A DNA stretch of 64,000 nt from CAVSIP01 sp963728075 (GCA_963728075.1 CAVSIP010000003.1:1-64000), one strand, 5' to 3'. Counted from the first letter of the stretch, positions 54,639-63,560 are shown. Numbers and translations are program-made. The notes: generated from the sequence alone by a model not told the origin.

Positions 54639-54740
54639 GTGAACGGCTCCAGCGGTACGGGCATCGGCTCGACGCTGCTCGTGTGCCGCCGGCACGTGGA
54701 TCTGCTGCGCGTCTGCAGCGCCATCTGTCACTGCCGCTGA
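54639..54740 (+). CDS. Cysteine-rich leader peptide upstream of peroxiredoxin
   Basis: A 33-codon frame (GTG start, TGA at 54738-54740) whose C-terminus reads LLVCRRHVDLLRVCSAICHC followed by R and stop, with four Cys (16, 26, 30, 32). The RRHVDLLRV(C)SAxC pattern is that of the 'putative leader peptide' family found before sulfur-related genes in actinobacteria, where ribosome stalling at Cys codons is thought to couple expression to cysteine supply. It ends 81 bp before the peroxiredoxin ATG. Function here is inferred. Confidence 0.7.
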   Translation: MNGSSGTGIGSTLLVCRRHVDLLRVCSAICHCR

Positions 54741-54821
54741 CGCAGCCGCCTGTGCGGTCCCGAGCGCACGCCTGCGCCGCCGCACTCCCTTGTTCTTCCG
54801 TTCTTTCTTCGAGGAGCTGCC

Positions 54822-55451
54822 ATGAGCATCCGTCTGGGCGACGTGGCCCCCAACTTCACTGCTGAGACCACCGAGGGCACCATCGACTTCCACCACTGGA
54901 AGTCCGGTGCGTGGGCGGTGTTCTTCAGTCACCCGGCCGACTTCACCCCGGTCTGCACGACCGAGCTGGGCCGTACCGCCAAGCTCAACGCCGAGTTCAC
55001 CAAGCGCAACGTGAAGACCATCGCGCTGTCCGTCGACTCGGTCGAGGACCACAAGGGCTGGGCGCCGGACATCGCCGATGTCGGCGGTACGGACCTGAAC
55101 TTCCCGATCATCGCGGACCCGGACCGCAAGGTCGCCGAGCTCTACGACATGATCCACCCGGGTGAGGGCAGCACGGACACCGTACGGTCGGTGTTCATCA
55201 TCGACCCGAACAACAAGGTGCGGCTGACGCTGACCTACCCGAAGTCCGTGGGGCGCAACTTCGACGAGATCCTGCGGGTCATCGACGCGCTGCAGCTGAC
55301 CGACGCCAACCCGATCTCCACGCCGGTCGACTGGCGCCCGGGTGACCGGGTCGTGGTGTCCCCGGCCATGTCCACCGAGGACGCCAAGGCCAAGTTCGGC
55401 GACGTCGAAGAGGTCAAGCCGTACCTGCGCTGGGCGCACGTCAAGAGCTGA
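54822..55451 (+). CDS. 1-Cys peroxiredoxin (Prx6/AhpC-TSA family)
   Basis: The 209-aa protein begins SIRLGDVAPNFTAETTEG; SHPADFTPVCTTELGRTAKL carries the peroxidatic Cys (~45). The extra C-terminal arm (VVVSPAMSTEDAKAKFGDVE) and no resolving Cys mark the Prx6 subgroup, with PTDF-like HPADFTPVCTTE and Arg in PDRKVA. It reduces H2O2 and organic peroxides in the cytosol. Its RBS is GAGGAG before ATG 54822. The cysteine leader peptide upstream suggests thiol-status control. Confidence 0.92.
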   Translation: MSIRLGDVAPNFTAETTEGTIDFHHWKSGAWAVFFSHPADFTPVCTTELGRTAKLNAEFTKRNVKTIALSVDSVEDHKGWAPDIADVGGTDLNFPIIADPDRKVAELYDMIHPGEGSTDTVRSVFIIDPNNKVRLTLTYPKSVGRNFDEILRVIDALQLTDANPISTPVDWRPGDRVVVSPAMSTEDAKAKFGDVEEVKPYLRWAHVKS

Positions 55452-55470
55452 CCCACGTACGGGGCCGGGT

Positions 55471-55494
55471 CCCGCTGCGCGTCTGCGCGGCGGG
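55471..55494. terminator. Bidirectional hairpin terminator
   Basis: CCCGCTGCGC and GCGCGGCGGG pair over 10 bp (one G-U) around a 4-nt loop, between the convergent peroxiredoxin and MEDS-domain genes. Confidence 0.65.
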
Positions 55495-55496
55495 CC

Positions 55497-56471
55497 TCAG
55501 CTCGGGTGGCGCCGGACCACCGCCTGGACGCCGGAGCCGGCCGCGTCCTGCCAGACGTGCACGGTGTCGGCGAGCGCCCGGGTCAGCCACAGGCCGCGCC
55601 CGCGCTCGGCGATCGCGCCGGGAGCAGCCAGCCCGAACCGCGCAGCCGAGAGGCCCCGGCCGGGCTGGTCCCTGCGCTCGGGCGTCCCGGCGTCCTCCAC
55701 CCGCGCGACCAGGCCGGGCCCCGACACCCACAGGGTGACGCGGCCGTGCCCGCCGCCGTGCTCGACGCTGTTCGCCGCGAGCTCCGAGACCGCCACGGCC
55801 GCTGCGTACACCTGGTCGGTGGTCAGCCCGGCGAGCGCGGCGTGGTCGGTGACGGCCGCACGCAGGGCGGGCAGGTCGCCCAGGCTGGTGAACGTCAGCC
55901 GCGCCGCCGGTGCGTCCACGGGCTGCGGTGGCGCGACCGGGGGGTGCTCGGCGAGCACGTGCTCCGGACCGCGGTAGTCGGCGTTGGCGCACACGCCGGA
56001 CGGCGTACGCAGCTCGGGATGGGTCTCGCGCATGACGCCTGCGACGGCGGGGACGTCGGCGGGGCAGGCGCACATGAGGTGTACGGGCAGGTCGGCCAGC
56101 ACGACGTTGAACATCGCCTCCCAGAAGGCTACGTCGCGCGCCTGCATCCAGGGCTGGAACTGGCCGAGCACCGTGATCGGGCCCGCCGCGCACTGCTGCA
56201 CGGCCGCGACCCGGCGCCGGTCGACCATCGTCTGGGCGGGGTCGGCGAAGGCGACCGCCGGGTCGACGAAGTCCAGGCCGGCGGCGACCTCCGCGCCCAG
56301 TGCCCGGTGGAACCGCGTACGGGTGGGCTCGTCGACGATCACGGTCACGGCGTTGCCGCGCCGGACATCTCGTTCCAGTGCCTCCGCGGTCCGCGCGACG
56401 AGGTCGGCCGTGTCCGCGTACAGGACGCCCTGGTGCCGCAGCCCCGTGGAGGCGGCGTGCGTGGGCACCAC
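55497..56471 (-). CDS. MEDS-domain/HATPase anti-sigma-type regulator
   Basis: Residues ~1-180 form a MEDS (DcmR-like sensory) domain (HQGVLYADTADLVARTAEAL; VTVIVDEPTRTRFHRAL; RVAAVQQCAAGPITVLGQFQ). Residues ~200-324 are a histidine-kinase-like ATPase with the N box AVAVSELAANSVEHGG and G box RGRGLWLTRALAD, as in RsbW-type serine kinases. Such proteins sense ligands and control sigma factors through anti-anti-sigma partners. A strong SD (GGAGGGGAGG) precedes GTG 56471. Confidence 0.8.
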   Translation of the reverse strand: MVPTHAASTGLRHQGVLYADTADLVARTAEALERDVRRGNAVTVIVDEPTRTRFHRALGAEVAAGLDFVDPAVAFADPAQTMVDRRRVAAVQQCAAGPITVLGQFQPWMQARDVAFWEAMFNVVLADLPVHLMCACPADVPAVAGVMRETHPELRTPSGVCANADYRGPEHVLAEHPPVAPPQPVDAPAARLTFTSLGDLPALRAAVTDHAALAGLTTDQVYAAAVAVSELAANSVEHGGGHGRVTLWVSGPGLVARVEDAGTPERRDQPGRGLSAARFGLAAPGAIAERGRGLWLTRALADTVHVWQDAAGSGVQAVVRRHPS

Positions 56472-56626
56472 GGTGACCTCCCCTCCGTGAACTGCGACGG
56501 CACTGTAGCCACCGTCCGTCACGGGGTTCCTACCCGGGAGGCGCCGGCCATCACCGGGCGTTGTCCACAGGAGTTCTCCCGGGCCAGGCACAGCGGGGCC
56601 AATGTCCCGAACAGGACAGCAGGCCC

Positions 56627-58432
56627 TTACCGGAAGGACAGCCCCTCGAAGGTGCCCGAACTGCGCCATTCGTCCAGGTAATGGAAGTACGCGGAGGCGC
56701 CGAACGGGTAGCCGACGTTCAGCCGCGCCTTCGGGCCCGGATCGATCCCCTCGTTGTTGTAGTAGCCGGGGGTGCAGTCGGGCGAGCCGAGCATCATGCC
56801 GGGCCCCGACAGCAGCAGGTCGATCCAGGCGTCCTCGGCCTCCTGGGTGACCTCCACCTCCCGGTGGCCGTGGCCGAGGGCGTGCGTGACGACCATCGCG
56901 ATGGTCCGGCCGGACTCGGTGAGGTTGTGCGGCACGTTGGAGATGAGGTTCGCGCCCTGCGTGGGCTGCACGATGAACAGGTTCGGGAAGCCGTGCACGT
57001 ACGTGCCGTGCATCGTGCGCATCCCCTCGGCCCAGTACTCCGACAGCCGTACGCCGTCGCGGCCGGTCATGTCGTAGCCGGTGCGGCTGGTGTACTCCGT
57101 GCCGACCTCGAAGCCGGACGCGTAGATGATGCAGTCGACCTCGTACTCGACGCCGTTCGCGACCACGCCTCGCTCGGTGATGCACTCGACGCCCTTGCCG
57201 TCGGTGTCGACGAGCGTGGTGCCGGGCTCGTTGAAGGCGTGCAGGTACTCGTCGTGGAAGCAGGGCCGCTTGCACAGCTGGCGGTACCACGCCTTGAGCC
57301 GCTGCGCGGTCTCGCGGTCGGCCACGATGCGGTCGACGCGGGCGCGGATCTCCTCCATCTTCTCGAAGTCGGAGTCCTCGTACGCCGCCATCATCGTCGC
57401 GGGTGTGCGGTTGTCCGGCGGCAGCTCGGCGATGCGGGCGCGGATGCGGCGGGACAGGTCGGTCCAGCCGTCCTGCACGAGGTCCTCGTCCGCGGTGCCG
57501 CCGGCCTGGTTGGCGGTGAAGTTCTCCAGCCAGCGCTGCTGCCAGCCCGGGGTGGCGATCGTGGCGAACCACTCGGGGTCGATCGGGTGGTTGTCGCGGA
57601 CGTCGACGGACGACGGTGTGCGCTGGAAGACGTACAGCCGCTGGGCGCTGCGGGCGAGGTGCGGTACGCACTGCACCGCGGTCGCGCCGGTGCCGATGAC
57701 GGCCACCCGCTTGTCACCGAGCCTGTCCAGCGGGGCGCCCGACGGGTCGCCGCCCGTGTACGCGTAGTCCCAGCGGCTGGTGTGGAAGGAGTGCCCGCGG
57801 AAGTCCTCGATCCCGGGGATGCCGGGCAGCTTGGGCACGTGCAGCGGGCCGGTGCCCATCGCGATGAACTGCGTGGTGAACGCGTCGCCCCGGTTGGTCC
57901 GGACCAGCCAGCAGGACCGGTCGGCGTCCCACTGCAGGTCGGTGACCTCGGTGTGGAACAGCGCGTTGTCGTACAGGCCGAAGTGCTTGCCGATCCGCTG
58001 GCAGTGCTCGAGGATCTCCGGCGCGTGCGCGTACTTCTCGCTCGGCATGTGCCCGGTCTCCTCGAGCAGCGGCATGTAGACGAACGAGGCCGTGTCGCAC
58101 TGCGCGCCGGGGTAGCGGTTCCAGTACCAGGTGCCGCCGAAGTCGCCGCCCTTCTCGAGGATGCGGACGTCGTCGACGCCGGCCTCCTTCAGGCGCGCGC
58201 CGGTGACCAGCCCGGCGAAGCCGCCGCCGATGAAGGTGACGGTGACGTGGTCGGTCCTGGGCTCGCGCGGGGTGACCGGCGTGTACGGGTCGTCGAGGTA
58301 GTGCGCGAACCGCGTGCCGGCCAGCCGGACGTACTGCGCGTTGCCGTCGGGGCGCAGCCGCTTGTCGCGCTCCTCCCGGTACTTCCGCTTGAGCGCTTCC
58401 CTGTCGATGCTCGGGCGGTCGGTGACGGTCAT
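56627..58432 (-). CDS. Baeyer-Villiger monooxygenase
   Basis: A 601-aa flavoenzyme: first Rossmann motif FIGGGFAGLVTGARLKEAG, GGTWYWNRYPGAQCDTAS, the BVMO fingerprint FRGHSFHTSRWD (FxGxxxHxxxW), second Rossmann motif AVIGTGATAVQ and YASGFEVGTEY. Length and an N-terminal helical extension (REALKRKYREERDKRLRPDG) match the cyclohexanone/steroid-ketone-type BVMOs (type I). It converts ketones to esters or lactones using NADPH, FAD and O2. The substrate is unknown. It is unrelated in sequence detail to the shorter enzyme at 29 kb. Confidence 0.92.
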   Translation of the reverse strand: MTVTDRPSIDREALKRKYREERDKRLRPDGNAQYVRLAGTRFAHYLDDPYTPVTPREPRTDHVTVTFIGGGFAGLVTGARLKEAGVDDVRILEKGGDFGGTWYWNRYPGAQCDTASFVYMPLLEETGHMPSEKYAHAPEILEHCQRIGKHFGLYDNALFHTEVTDLQWDADRSCWLVRTNRGDAFTTQFIAMGTGPLHVPKLPGIPGIEDFRGHSFHTSRWDYAYTGGDPSGAPLDRLGDKRVAVIGTGATAVQCVPHLARSAQRLYVFQRTPSSVDVRDNHPIDPEWFATIATPGWQQRWLENFTANQAGGTADEDLVQDGWTDLSRRIRARIAELPPDNRTPATMMAAYEDSDFEKMEEIRARVDRIVADRETAQRLKAWYRQLCKRPCFHDEYLHAFNEPGTTLVDTDGKGVECITERGVVANGVEYEVDCIIYASGFEVGTEYTSRTGYDMTGRDGVRLSEYWAEGMRTMHGTYVHGFPNLFIVQPTQGANLISNVPHNLTESGRTIAMVVTHALGHGHREVEVTQEAEDAWIDLLLSGPGMMLGSPDCTPGYYNNEGIDPGPKARLNVGYPFGASAYFHYLDEWRSSGTFEGLSFR

Positions 58433-58523
58433 ACGTCCTCCGCTGCTCGGAAACCGAACGCCATTCTGTCCGACGCGGCCCCCGCCGTCGACCCTCCTGC
58501 GACGGCTGGCGCAGCGGCCGGCG

Positions 58524-58922
58524 TCAGCCGAGCCGGACGGCCTGCAGCTGGGTCACCTGCGCCACCCGGCGGCCGTCGTCGTCGAACAGGTCGGTCTGCG
58601 CGGTGATGACCGTGCGGCCGACGTTGAGGGGGTGGCCGACGGCGCGTACGTCGCCCGCGGTTACGGGGCGGAACAGCTGCGTCGTCGACGTCATGGTCGA
58701 GGTCGTCGCGCCCTCGGGCAGGTTGAGGAACGCGACGAGCGCCCCGACCGTGTCGGCGAGGCTCATGAGCGCGCCACCGTGCAGGACGCCGCCGGCGGTG
58801 CAGCGGGACGCGTCCCAGGACAGGCGCCCCACCACCTCGGTGGCGTCGGCCCGCTCCAGCCGTACACCGAGCGTGCGTGCGAACGGCATGAGGTCGAGGT
58901 AGCCGTCGGGTGAGTCCGTCAC
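58524..58922 (-). CDS. PaaI-type hotdog thioesterase
   Basis: The 132-aa protein has the hotdog core GGVLHGGALMSLADTVGALVA, with the HGG turn and acidic residue of PaaI thioesterases, and VGRTVITAQTDLFDDDGRRV. It hydrolyses acyl-CoA, often as a safety valve in aromatic or lipid catabolism. It sits upstream of the BVMO on the same strand (91 bp gap). Confidence 0.86.
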   Translation of the reverse strand: MTDSPDGYLDLMPFARTLGVRLERADATEVVGRLSWDASRCTAGGVLHGGALMSLADTVGALVAFLNLPEGATTSTMTSTTQLFRPVTAGDVRAVGHPLNVGRTVITAQTDLFDDDGRRVAQVTQLQAVRLG

Positions 58923-58958
58923 GGGGACAACGGTGCCATGGCGGGCCCGGCAGCGCGA

Positions 58959-61370
58959 CTACGCGCCCGCACGGGCCAGCCGGTGCAGGGTCGCCAGCTT
59001 CGTGCGGTCCTCGACCACGAACCAGACCAGCGCGTACGCCCACACCACGGCGACCCAGCCCCAGCCCAGCGGCGTCATGAACACGCCGAGCCCGGCGATC
59101 AGCGTGGCCAGCGTCTGGGTCCCGACCACGGCACCGAGCAGCAGCCGGGACGGGTGCGGGCTGCGCCAGAACGGTCCGGGTGCGCGGGTGACGAAGACCG
59201 TGAGGTGCCCGGACACGGACAGCTTGAGGTAGATCAGCGTACGGATGACGTCACGGTCGAGGCCCACGACGAGATCCGCCAGCGCGAACAGCAGGAACGT
59301 CTCGAGCACGCCGAGCACGCCGATGACGGTCGCGACCGTGAGCACGCGCCGCATGTCCCAGGCGGCCGGGCTGCGCGAGCCCTGCACGTGGTCGTAGGCG
59401 ATCGCGAGGATCGCGCCGTCGTTGAGGATCGCGAGCAGCACGATCATGGTCGCGGTGACCGGGAAGAAGTTCACCGCGACGACGGCCAGCACCACGAGGA
59501 GCAGCACGCGGATGGTCTCCGCGATCCGGTACGTCGCGTAGCTGGTCATCCGGGCGAAGATCTCCCGCGCGAGCCGGATGGCGTCCACGATCACCGACAG
59601 CCCCGGGGCCAGCAGCACCACGTCGGCCGAGGCCCGGGCGGCGTCCGTCGCACCGGCGACGGCGATGCCGGCGTCGGCCTGCTTGAGCGCCGGTGCGTCG
59701 TTGACGCCGTCACCGGTCATGCCCACGATGTGGCCGCGCTGCTGCAGCAGCTGCACGATCCGGTACTTGTGCTCGGGGAAGACCTGCGCGAACCCGTCCG
59801 CCCCCTCGACCAGGTCGGCGTCGGCCGTGCCGCCGTCCATGCTGAGGCGGTTCGCGTCGAGGATCTCCCCGCCCAGCCCGACCTGGTGGGCGATCTCCGC
59901 GCCGATCGCGACCTGGTCCCCGGTGACCATCTTTACTTGGACGCCGAGGTCGCGGGCGGCGGCGATGGTGGCGGCGGAGTCCTCCCGCGGCGGGTCGGAC
60001 AGCGGCAGGACGCCGAGCAGGTGCCACGTCCCGGCGCTGTCCGTCCGCGCGACCGACAGCGCGCGCGACCCGCGGTCGGCGAGGCGCTGCACCTGCTCGG
60101 TAGCCGCTGCCACGGCGGCATCGTCGGCACACCGGCCGGCGATGACCTGCGGGGCGCCCTTGCTGACCGCGTACCGGCCCGCACCCCGCCGGACGGTCGC
60201 CTCGGTCCGTTTGCTCACCGGGTCGAACGGCTCGTACGCCACCACGTCGTCGTCCGGGGAAGCGACGGCGCCTGCGGCGGCCAGGACGGCGATGTCGATC
60301 GGGTCACGGTCATCAGGGCGGGAGGCCAGGGCGGCTGCGCGCAGCACATCCTCGGCAGAGACGCCGGGCGCGCACCACGGGTCACCGACGGTCAGCCGGT
60401 TCTGGGTGAGCGTCCCCGTCTTGTCGGAGCACAGGACGTCCACGCCGCCCAGCTCCTCGACCGCGGGCAGGTGGCTCACCACCGCCTCGCGCGCGGCCAG
60501 CTGGCGGGCACCCACGGCCATCGTCACCGACAGCACGGCGGGCAGCGCCACGGGCACGGACGCGATCGTGACGACCAGTGCGAACTCCAGCGTCTCCAGT
60601 GCCGGGTTGCCCCGGGCGAGGGAGACGACCAGCGTGACCGAGACGAGCGCGAGGGCGATGACGATGAGGTAGTTGCCGATGCGCAGCACCGCGCGCTGGA
60701 AGTGGCTGACGGTCCCGGCGGTCTCCACCAGGCTCGTCGTACGCCCGAAGAAGCTCGACGCACCGGTGGCGTAGACGAGCGCGTCGCCCTCCCCGCGCGT
60801 GACGACCGCGCCGGAGTAGAGGACCCCGCCCTGCTCCCGCGTCACCGGCAGCGACTCGCCGGTGAGCGCCGACTGGTCCAGCTGGACCGGACCGTCGTCC
60901 AGCAGCCGCGCGTCGGCCGGGACCACGTCGCCGAGCCGTAGCCGTACGGCGTCGCCGGGTACGAGCTCGCGGGCGGGCAGCTCCTGCCACGTGCCGTCGC
61001 GGCGGGCGAGCGCGGTCGTCCCCAGCCGCTGCTTCAGGGCCTCGATGGCACCGGCGGCCTGGTGCTCCTCGGTGAACGCCACGACCCCGTTCATGACGAG
61101 CAGCACACCGATGATGGCGGCGTCCCCCCAGTGCCGTGCGAGCGCGGAGAGGACCAGCGCCGCCTCGATCATCCACGGGATCGGCGCCCAGAAGTACCCG
61201 AGGAAGGTCAGCAGGACGTTGCGGTGGAGCTCGGCCACCTCGTTCGGGCCGTGCTGCTCCAGCCGGGTGGCCGCCTCGTCGCTCGACAGACCGCCGGTGC
61301 CCGCGTGGAGCTCGCGCTCGAGCTGCTCCAGCGGGACCGTGGAAAAGTCGGCGACGGTCGTCGGCCTCAC
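58959..61370 (-). CDS. P3A-type plasma-membrane proton-exporting ATPase
   Basis: The 803-aa P-type ATPase has the TGES motif (SALTGESLPVT), phosphorylation site CSDKTGTLTQNRL (Asp ~316), KGAP nucleotide-binding (VSKGAPQVIAG), MVTGDQ and MTGDGVNDAPALKQAD. The short N-terminus and lack of metal-binding CPC/CPH in the helices exclude heavy-metal pumps. EFALVVTIASVPVALPAVLS and ILNDGAILAIAYDHV are typical of H+-ATPases. It pumps protons out using ATP, unusual for bacteria but known in some actinobacteria. Confidence 0.88.
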   Translation of the reverse strand: MRPTTVADFSTVPLEQLERELHAGTGGLSSDEAATRLEQHGPNEVAELHRNVLLTFLGYFWAPIPWMIEAALVLSALARHWGDAAIIGVLLVMNGVVAFTEEHQAAGAIEALKQRLGTTALARRDGTWQELPARELVPGDAVRLRLGDVVPADARLLDDGPVQLDQSALTGESLPVTREQGGVLYSGAVVTRGEGDALVYATGASSFFGRTTSLVETAGTVSHFQRAVLRIGNYLIVIALALVSVTLVVSLARGNPALETLEFALVVTIASVPVALPAVLSVTMAVGARQLAAREAVVSHLPAVEELGGVDVLCSDKTGTLTQNRLTVGDPWCAPGVSAEDVLRAAALASRPDDRDPIDIAVLAAAGAVASPDDDVVAYEPFDPVSKRTEATVRRGAGRYAVSKGAPQVIAGRCADDAAVAAATEQVQRLADRGSRALSVARTDSAGTWHLLGVLPLSDPPREDSAATIAAARDLGVQVKMVTGDQVAIGAEIAHQVGLGGEILDANRLSMDGGTADADLVEGADGFAQVFPEHKYRIVQLLQQRGHIVGMTGDGVNDAPALKQADAGIAVAGATDAARASADVVLLAPGLSVIVDAIRLAREIFARMTSYATYRIAETIRVLLLVVLAVVAVNFFPVTATMIVLLAILNDGAILAIAYDHVQGSRSPAAWDMRRVLTVATVIGVLGVLETFLLFALADLVVGLDRDVIRTLIYLKLSVSGHLTVFVTRAPGPFWRSPHPSRLLLGAVVGTQTLATLIAGLGVFMTPLGWGWVAVVWAYALVWFVVEDRTKLATLHRLARAGA

Positions 61371-61434
61371 CTCCGGGTCCGACCTTCCGTCCGAACCGGC
61401 GGGCGCCGGTAGGGGCCGAAGCCCCCACTCAGCG

Positions 61435-61470
61435 GTCCGGGCCCAGCCGGCGATGCGGCTGGACCCGGAC
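61435..61470 (-). terminator. Hairpin terminator downstream of yceI-like gene
   Basis: 15-bp arms (GTCCGGGCCCAGCCG and, after a 6-nt loop, CGGCTGGACCCGGAC; one G-U pair) lie 29 bp after the YceI gene's stop on the minus strand and before the ATPase start. Confidence 0.75.
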
Positions 61471-61499
61471 GGCGGTGGGCGGCGCGCCCGGTGTGGTCA

Positions 61500-62054
61500 C
61501 TACTCGGACTTCACGGCGGAGATCTCGAGCTCCAGGGTCACCTTCTCGGAGACGAGGACGCCGCCGGTCTCGAGCGCGGCGTTCCACTCCACGCCCCAGT
61601 CCTTGCGGTTGATGGTGGTGCTGCCCTCGAAACCGACGCGGGTGTTGCCGAACGGGTCCTTGGCGCTGCCCGTGTACTCGAACTCGATGGTCACCGGCTT
61701 GGTCGTGCCCTTGATGGTGAGGTCACCGGTCAGCCGGAAGTGCTGGTCGTCCAGCTTGTCGACCCGCGTCGACCGGAACGTCAGCTGCGGGTGCGTCGGC
61801 GCGTCGAAGAAGTCGTTCGCGCGCAGGTGGTCGTCGCGCTGGCCGTTGCCGGTGTTCACGCTGGCGACGGTGACGGTGACCTCGGCGGTGGAGCGCTCCG
61901 GCGCGGCGAAGTCGAGGAACGCCGACCCCTCGAACTGCTCGAACGCGCCGCGCACCTTGGTGACCATGGCGTGCCGCGCGACGAAGCCGAGGCGGGTGTG
62001 CGCCGGGTCGAGGGTGTAGGTGCCGGTGAGGGTGCTGGTGGTCTGGGTGGTCAT
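61500..62054 (-). CDS. YceI-family lipid/isoprenoid-binding protein
   Basis: The 184-aa protein opens TGTYTLDPAHTRLGFVARHA and contains FLDFAAPERSTAEVTVTVAS, HLRANDFFDAPTHPQLTFRS and WGVEWNAALETGGVLVSEKV, classic YceI lipocalin-like beta-barrel blocks (NDFFD...P...F.S). There is no signal peptide, so it is cytoplasmic. It probably binds a polyisoprenoid or fatty acid. The start at 62054 has SD AGGAGA. It is divergent from a MarR gene and shares its operators. Confidence 0.9.
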   Translation of the reverse strand: MTTQTTSTLTGTYTLDPAHTRLGFVARHAMVTKVRGAFEQFEGSAFLDFAAPERSTAEVTVTVASVNTGNGQRDDHLRANDFFDAPTHPQLTFRSTRVDKLDDQHFRLTGDLTIKGTTKPVTIEFEYTGSAKDPFGNTRVGFEGSTTINRKDWGVEWNAALETGGVLVSEKVTLELEISAVKSE

Positions 62055-62080
62055 GGCGTCTCCTGGGCTCACGGGCTAGA

Positions 62081-62125
62081 TGTTGACGTGTCAACAATAG
62101 GGGAACGCTTGCTGACGTGTCAACA
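62081..62125. promoter_or_regulatory. Paired MarR operator palindromes
   Basis: TGTTGACGTGTCAACA (62081-62096) is a perfect palindrome. TGCTGACGTGTCAACA (62110-62125) repeats it with one change, 29 bp further on. They fill the 92-bp spacer between the divergent yceI-like and MarR genes and likely bind the MarR protein to control both. Confidence 0.78.
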
Positions 62126-62146
62126 TTTCGCGCGTACACTCCTCCC

Positions 62147-62635
62147 ATGGCACCGCGATGGCTCGACGAGCGAGAGGCCCGGATGTGGCGCGGATACCTG
62201 CGCATGCGCCGCGGGCTGGACGAGGCCATCGAGCGGCAGCTGTCCGAGGAGGGCCTGTCGACGGCGGACTTCGAGCTGCTCGTGCCGCTGTCCGAGGTGC
62301 GCGACAACGTGCTGCGCGCCCGCGACCTCGGCCGGCTGGTGGGCTGGGACCGCAGCCGGCTCGCTCACCAGCTCCGGCGGATGGAGCAGCGCGGCCTGGT
62401 GCACCGGTTCGACTGCCCGACGGACGCGCGCGGAACCATGGTGGAGCTCACGGAGGAAGGGCGGACGCTCATCACGCGGGCTGCCCCCGGGCACGTCGAG
62501 ACGGTGCGCCGCGTGTTCGTCGACCTGCTGGACCCCGCGGAGGTCGACACCCTGACGGCCATTGCGACACGGGTCGCCGAGCGGACGGGCGCGCCGGCGC
62601 TGCCGGGGGACGGCGAGGTCAGCGACCCGGCGTAG
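62147..62635 (+). CDS. MarR-family transcriptional regulator
   Basis: The winged helix spans FELLVPLSEVRDNVLRARDL, GRLVGWDRSRLAHQLRRMEQ and RGLVHRFDCPTDARGTMVEL. ATG 62147 (MAPRWLDEREARMWRGYLRM) is the usual MarR start and leaves the operators outside the gene. At 162 aa it likely represses itself and yceI. The last 17 bp overlap the convergent GNAT gene. Confidence 0.9.
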   Translation: MAPRWLDEREARMWRGYLRMRRGLDEAIERQLSEEGLSTADFELLVPLSEVRDNVLRARDLGRLVGWDRSRLAHQLRRMEQRGLVHRFDCPTDARGTMVELTEEGRTLITRAAPGHVETVRRVFVDLLDPAEVDTLTAIATRVAERTGAPALPGDGEVSDPA

Positions 62636-63560
62636 CGGCGTCCACGGCCCGCCCCAGGGTCACCAGGCCGGGGCGGGCCAGGAAGCCCAGCCGCTCGTTG
62701 GCGGCGATGATGGCGTCGTTGCCGGCCATGTTCTGCGTGACGACCCGCCGGTGCCCGTGCGCGGCGAGCAGGAGGGCGTGACGGGCCTTGAGCCCGGTCG
62801 CCACACCCTGCCCGCGGGCCTCGCGTCGTACGCCGGTCAGCACCGTGTTGACCGCGCCGTCCTCTGCGTGGTCGGTGACGCACGTGATGCCGACGGGTCG
62901 GTCGCCGGACCAGGCGAGCAGCACGCGGTACGGCTGCCGCATGAACCGCCGGAAGACGGGCAGCGGCATGCTGTCGCCGGCTCCCGCCACGTCCGGCGCG
63001 TCCGCCGAGACCGTGGTGAACACCTCGTGCGCCCGCGCCCAGTCGCTGTCGTCCGCATCGTCGGGCAGGGCACGCAGCGTGATGCCGGCCGCCTCCACGC
63101 GCGCGGCCAGCCGCTCCAGGGCCGCGGCGTCGAGCCGCGTCAGGTCGAGCTGCGACTCGCGGTGGTGGCTGAGGACGGTGTAGCCCAGGCGCTCGGCAGC
63201 GGCGAGCGATGCGGTGTCGTCCTCGCGCGCGTGGTCGACGACCCCCGGCAGCCCGAGGTCGCCCGCCGTGGCTGCCAGGACCTCGACCAGCGCCCGGCCG
63301 GCACCGCGCCGGCGCAGGTTCGGCGACACGTACACGGCCGAGATGCCGTACCCGTCGCGCGCTGCGCCGATGCCGATGAGGAACGCGTGACCCGCGAGGG
63401 TGCGGCCGACCTCGGCGACGACGTCGAGCACGCGTACGCCCGGTGGCGTGGCCCCGAGCCGGTCGCGGAACGTCGCCGTGCCGAGCCAGAACCCGTCGCC
63501 GGAGTGCACTGCATCGAGGTCGTCGGTGTCGGCGGTGGCCCGGACCAGCACGGTGCTCAT
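62619..63560 (-). CDS. Double-GNAT acetyltransferase (MshD-like)
   Basis: Two GNAT domains in 313 aa: the first with AVYVSPNLRRRGAGRALVEV (acetyl-CoA P-loop), the second with LTGVRREARGQGVATGLKAR and TQNMAGNDAIIAANERLGF. The tandem layout resembles mycothiol synthase, but substrate cannot be assigned with certainty. N-acetylation of an amine from acetyl-CoA is the expected reaction. Confidence 0.85.
   Translation of the reverse strand: MSTVLVRATADTDDLDAVHSGDGFWLGTATFRDRLGATPPGVRVLDVVAEVGRTLAGHAFLIGIGAARDGYGISAVYVSPNLRRRGAGRALVEVLAATAGDLGLPGVVDHAREDDTASLAAAERLGYTVLSHHRESQLDLTRLDAAALERLAARVEAAGITLRALPDDADDSDWARAHEVFTTVSADAPDVAGAGDSMPLPVFRRFMRQPYRVLLAWSGDRPVGITCVTDHAEDGAVNTVLTGVRREARGQGVATGLKARHALLLAAHGHRRVVTQNMAGNDAIIAANERLGFLARPGLVTLGRAVDAATPGR

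Noticed and set aside
52302..55439. Long minus-strand frame of about 1045 codons
   Set aside because: It is antisense to the E1 dehydrogenase and peroxiredoxin, both of which have clear motifs.
58938..60941. 667-codon plus-strand frame
   Set aside because: It is antisense to the H+-ATPase; its composition (His/Arg/Asp-rich) is that of reversed GC-rich coding sequence.
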